From assembly GCF_041929845.1 (NCBI RefSeq), contig NZ_JBHEEH010000008.1:1-64000 (forward strand): DNA of 64,000 nt, written 5' to 3'. The translations under genes and the position numbers were made by a program. The notes under the pieces were generated by a model that was not told where the DNA came from, searched no databases, and worked only from the letters and a program-made list of their open reading frames with translations. Position 1 is the stretch's first letter. Each line of letters starts with the position of its first letter. This document shows, in pieces, positions 61,666-64,000 of this stretch. Origin of the DNA: Paenochrobactrum pullorum (lineage in GTDB: Bacteria; Pseudomonadota; Alphaproteobacteria; Rhizobiales; Rhizobiaceae).

Positions 61666-62657
61666 CGACGTGATCTCCCGTCATATTGCGGCACATTACC
61701 CTGACCGCCAAAGATAATACGTTGCGGATTCTTCTCAAGATCGGTGATGGCCTGCTCGATACGCTGGATCGCACGTCTGCTCTCATTGACCGCAGTCTCC
61801 ACATCACGCAATCCCTGCCCCGAGAAACGCTGTATATTATCGGTAATCGGTGCCATACGATTATTAAGATTATCGGAGGTTTTACGGATGGATTCGAGCG
61901 TTGCATTAAGCTGTGCAACAACACCGTTTTTATCATCAGCAGACAACATATTATCTGCTTTTTGCATAATATCTTCCACACGCATCGAAGCATTATTCAG
62001 TCGTGACATCATTTCACGCGCATCCTTGATCATCAGCTGAATGTCTTCTGCATTTGAACCAAGTTTCTCAACAATGTCGGAATTTTTGGCCAAAGCATCT
62101 GTGAAGGTGCGCGTGTTTTTCACTGTATCTGTCAGTGGCTCACGTACATCGCGGATAAAACCTTCCAAAGCACCGATAGCACTGTTGGCACGGGCAAAAA
62201 TATCCTGTGCCGTGGCAAGCAAATTGTTCACAATCGACGGATCGGCATTGATACGGGCAACATAGCCCCCTTCATTAGCTGTGGTCAGCAAATTCGGCTC
62301 ATCCAGACGGCCACCTTTAAGCTCGACATAAGCCTGTCCGGTCAAACCCTGGAAGCCAAGAGTTGCAACCGTTGAACGCGTGATCGGCGTTGTTGCATTC
62401 ACCTGCGTCAACACAATCACCATATCAGGATTGGTTTCATCCAGATGGAGACGGCGTACATCGCCGACTTTAATCCCGTTGAACAGCACCTGACTGCCCT
62501 GCGCAAGGCCTGTGACAGAGCCCGGAATTCTGATTTCGAGCGGCAGTGAATCGCGTGCCTCACCATAGCGCGCAATCCAATACACAAATCCGAAAGCAAT
62601 GAGGCTGACGATCAGTGTAAAAACGCCCACCAGAACGTAATTGGCTTTCGTTTCCAT
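61662..62657 (-). CDS. MCE-domain (MlaD-like) periplasmic lipid-binding protein
   Basis: A 331-residue protein with one N-terminal membrane helix (YVLVGVFTLIVSLIAFGFVY) followed by the MCE domain: VTGLAQGSQVLFNGIKVGDV and GFQGLTGQAYVELKGG. The C-terminal 170 residues are helical (NNLLATAQDIFARANSAIGA and so on), longer than in E. coli MlaD and typical of alphaproteobacterial forms. It is anchored in the inner membrane and binds phospholipid. It follows mlaF by three bases. Confidence 0.94.
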   Translation of the reverse strand: METKANYVLVGVFTLIVSLIAFGFVYWIARYGEARDSLPLEIRIPGSVTGLAQGSQVLFNGIKVGDVRRLHLDETNPDMVIVLTQVNATTPITRSTVATLGFQGLTGQAYVELKGGRLDEPNLLTTANEGGYVARINADPSIVNNLLATAQDIFARANSAIGALEGFIRDVREPLTDTVKNTRTFTDALAKNSDIVEKLGSNAEDIQLMIKDAREMMSRLNNASMRVEDIMQKADNMLSADDKNGVVAQLNATLESIRKTSDNLNNRMAPITDNIQRFSGQGLRDVETAVNESRRAIQRIEQAITDLEKNPQRIIFGGQGNVPQYDGRSRR

Positions 62658-62660
62658 AAT

Positions 62661-63542
62661 TTACCCTGCCTGCGAGCGGAAAGTGCCGGGTCTGCGCCGG
62701 CTCGGTGCGGAAAGATCAATCTGCCGCGCCCGCTTGCCACGAAAATAAGATTTAACCCAAGGATCATCAAACTCCAGCATTTCTTCCATACTGCCGCTGA
62801 CGAGTACTTTTTTATTGCCCAATACCGCTATCCGGTCACAAATTGCAAACAAACTGTCAAGATCGTGGGTCACCATATAAACGGTCAATCCCATCGTATC
62901 GCGCAAATTAGCGATCAGATCATCAAATTCTGCTGCACCAATCGGATCAAGTCCGGAAGTCGGCTCATCAAGAAACACCACATCCGGATCAAGCGCCAAA
63001 GAACGGGCCAAAGCTGCACGTTTGATCATACCGCCGGAAAGTTCAGACGGAAACTTTTCGGCCGTATCAGGTTTCAGCCCCACCAAATCAATTTTCAATC
63101 TGGCCAGCTCATCCATCAGCTTTGGCGAAAGATCGAGATATTCGCGCATTGGTACCTGAATATTTTCCAAGACATTCAGCGCAGAAAACAGCGCACCATG
63201 CTGGAACAATACCCCCATACGCATATCAACGGCCATTTTTGAACGTTCATTCAAACCATCAAGATTTTGTCCGAACACTTCGATTTTGCCGGTTTTCTTA
63301 GGGGTCAGGCCTAAGATTGCACGCATCAAAACAGATTTTCCGGAACCTGACGGCCCGATAAAACCCAAGACTTCACCGGGGTAAATATCAAGATTGAGCT
63401 TGTCCAGCACAGTGTTTTTGCCAAAAGCCACAGTGACATCACGAACAGAAATAATCGGTTCATGTTCATTATTGCCCATTGTCTCATGCTCACCGTTGCT
63501 CAAGACATGTGCTTTCTGGTTACCTTGATACTGCTGCTCCAT
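62661..63542 (-). CDS. Lipid ABC transporter ATP-binding protein (MlaF-like)
   Basis: A 293-residue ATPase. Walker A is IGPSGSGKSVLMRAI, the signature is ELSGGMIKRAALARSLALDP, Walker B is VVFLDEPTSGLDP and the switch His is in VTHDLDS. The sequence GMIKR and the MFQ-type loop VLFQHGALFSALNVLENI are Mla-type. A variable N-terminal extension of about 27 residues precedes the domain, so the true start may lie at a downstream Met. The permease gene lies upstream on the same strand. Confidence 0.94.
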   Translation of the reverse strand: MEQQYQGNQKAHVLSNGEHETMGNNEHEPIISVRDVTVAFGKNTVLDKLNLDIYPGEVLGFIGPSGSGKSVLMRAILGLTPKKTGKIEVFGQNLDGLNERSKMAVDMRMGVLFQHGALFSALNVLENIQVPMREYLDLSPKLMDELARLKIDLVGLKPDTAEKFPSELSGGMIKRAALARSLALDPDVVFLDEPTSGLDPIGAAEFDDLIANLRDTMGLTVYMVTHDLDSLFAICDRIAVLGNKKVLVSGSMEEMLEFDDPWVKSYFRGKRARQIDLSAPSRRRPGTFRSQAG

Positions 63543-63670
63543 ATATACTCTTTAACTCAATCTGACGTATTTTACGAATATCAATAATATTCTAAAATGA
63601 TTATTCTTTAGACCTGTGATCATTTAGTCATGGCAATGATTGTTATAACCACTTTTATTGCTGTACCTCA

Positions 63671-64000
63671 TTAAAAATCAATCGCAGCATAGAACATTGC
63701 AAACAAACCATCGATCACAATCACCACAAAAATGGATTTGACCACCGAAGCTGTTACACGCCGACCCAAAGATTCTGCACTGCCGCCAACTTTCAAACCT
63801 TCGACTGAAGCCATAATACCGATAATCATCGCCATGAACGGCGCTTTGATCAATCCTGCAAAATAAGTATTCAATGCTACCGCATCATGCAGACGCGCAA
63901 TAAATGCCTCTGGTGAAATATTGGAATAAAACCATGCAACGCCACCGGCACCCAAAAGGGCTGCCACATCGGCCAGAATAGTCAACAATGGCAACACAAT
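63671..64000 (-). CDS. Lipid ABC transporter permease (MlaE-like), C-terminal part
   Basis: The window cuts the gene; its start lies beyond 64000. At least 108 codons are seen, with LINKAPFMAMIIGIMASVEG-like sequence (LIKAPFMAMIIGIMASVEGL), GGSAESLGRRVTASVVKSIF and a final membrane helix VVIVIDGLFAMFYAAIDF. This is the end of an MlaE/YrbE permease (about 370 residues in alphaproteobacteria, where an N-terminal STAS domain is often fused). A gap of 128 bases separates it from mlaF. Confidence 0.92.
   Translation of the reverse strand: MVLPLLTILADVAALLGAGGVAWFYSNISPEAFIARLHDAVALNTYFAGLIKAPFMAMIIGIMASVEGLKVGGSAESLGRRVTASVVKSIFVVIVIDGLFAMFYAAIDF

Noticed and set aside
1..64000. CRISPR array, rRNA operon, replication origin or complete prophage
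   Set aside because: No regularly spaced direct repeats, rRNA sequence, clustered DnaA boxes or run of phage genes was seen.

Overview
The window looks like a chromosomal segment of an alphaproteobacterium of the order Hyphomicrobiales, most likely the Brucellaceae or a near relative of moderate GC content. The clues are an Omp25/Omp31-type outer-membrane protein, a nifS-sufBCDS-DUF59 operon, the runs pyrB-pyrC'-plsY-dprA-topA-rnr-DUF983-NUDIX-MFS-rpmG and bolA-grxD, and a RIME-like intergenic palindrome. The genus is inferred; no rRNA is present.

Layout. Bases 1-4700 are an accessory island: an IS66 transposase remnant, a secreted TolA-C-like protein, a membrane-anchored DUF4041/T5orf172 (GIY-YIG-like) protein, a HigBA toxin-antitoxin pair with two palindromic operators, a small MscS channel, and a prophage scar in which an integrase C-terminus abuts a tail-chaperone-like gene. 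Bases 4700-9600 hold cspA, rpsU and several orphan small secreted or membrane proteins. Bases 9600-18800 carry metabolic and accessory genes (DapA-like lyase, P1 peptidase, GNAT, VOC protein with a Tat-like signal, DoxX, TetR, YnfA, Omp25-like) mixed with clear gene decay: fragments of VOC, GNAT and LysR genes, and an MFS gene lacking most of its middle.

From 19 kb on the content is mostly core genome. It includes a PiT phosphate transporter, tRNA-Leu, ClpA/ClpS, and a Suf iron-sulfur operon led by a NifS-like desulfurase and lacking sufA. Next come a hydrolase, a hexapeptide acyltransferase, tyrS, tRNA-Lys, a CDF-like transporter, LysE/MarR/DUF1330 genes and the pyrB-to-rpmG run. Then follow bolA-grxD, a Bcr/CflA efflux pump, parE, a NUDIX hydrolase, ferredoxin, a methyltransferase, galE, mazG, uspA and tRNA-Asp. 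An Mla/MCE lipid-transport operon runs off the right end.

The most unusual signal is a 28-nt block found twice, on opposite strands about 29 kb apart: directly downstream of cspA (5401-5428), and in an otherwise gene-free stretch beside tRNA-Lys (34746-34773). The copies differ at one base and both precede a terminator hairpin. They suggest a small RNA family or a conserved short peptide. Other points to check are a pyrC product without metal ligands, an unclear plsY start, twin TetR and HigA operators, and a palindrome in the divergent suf promoter region.
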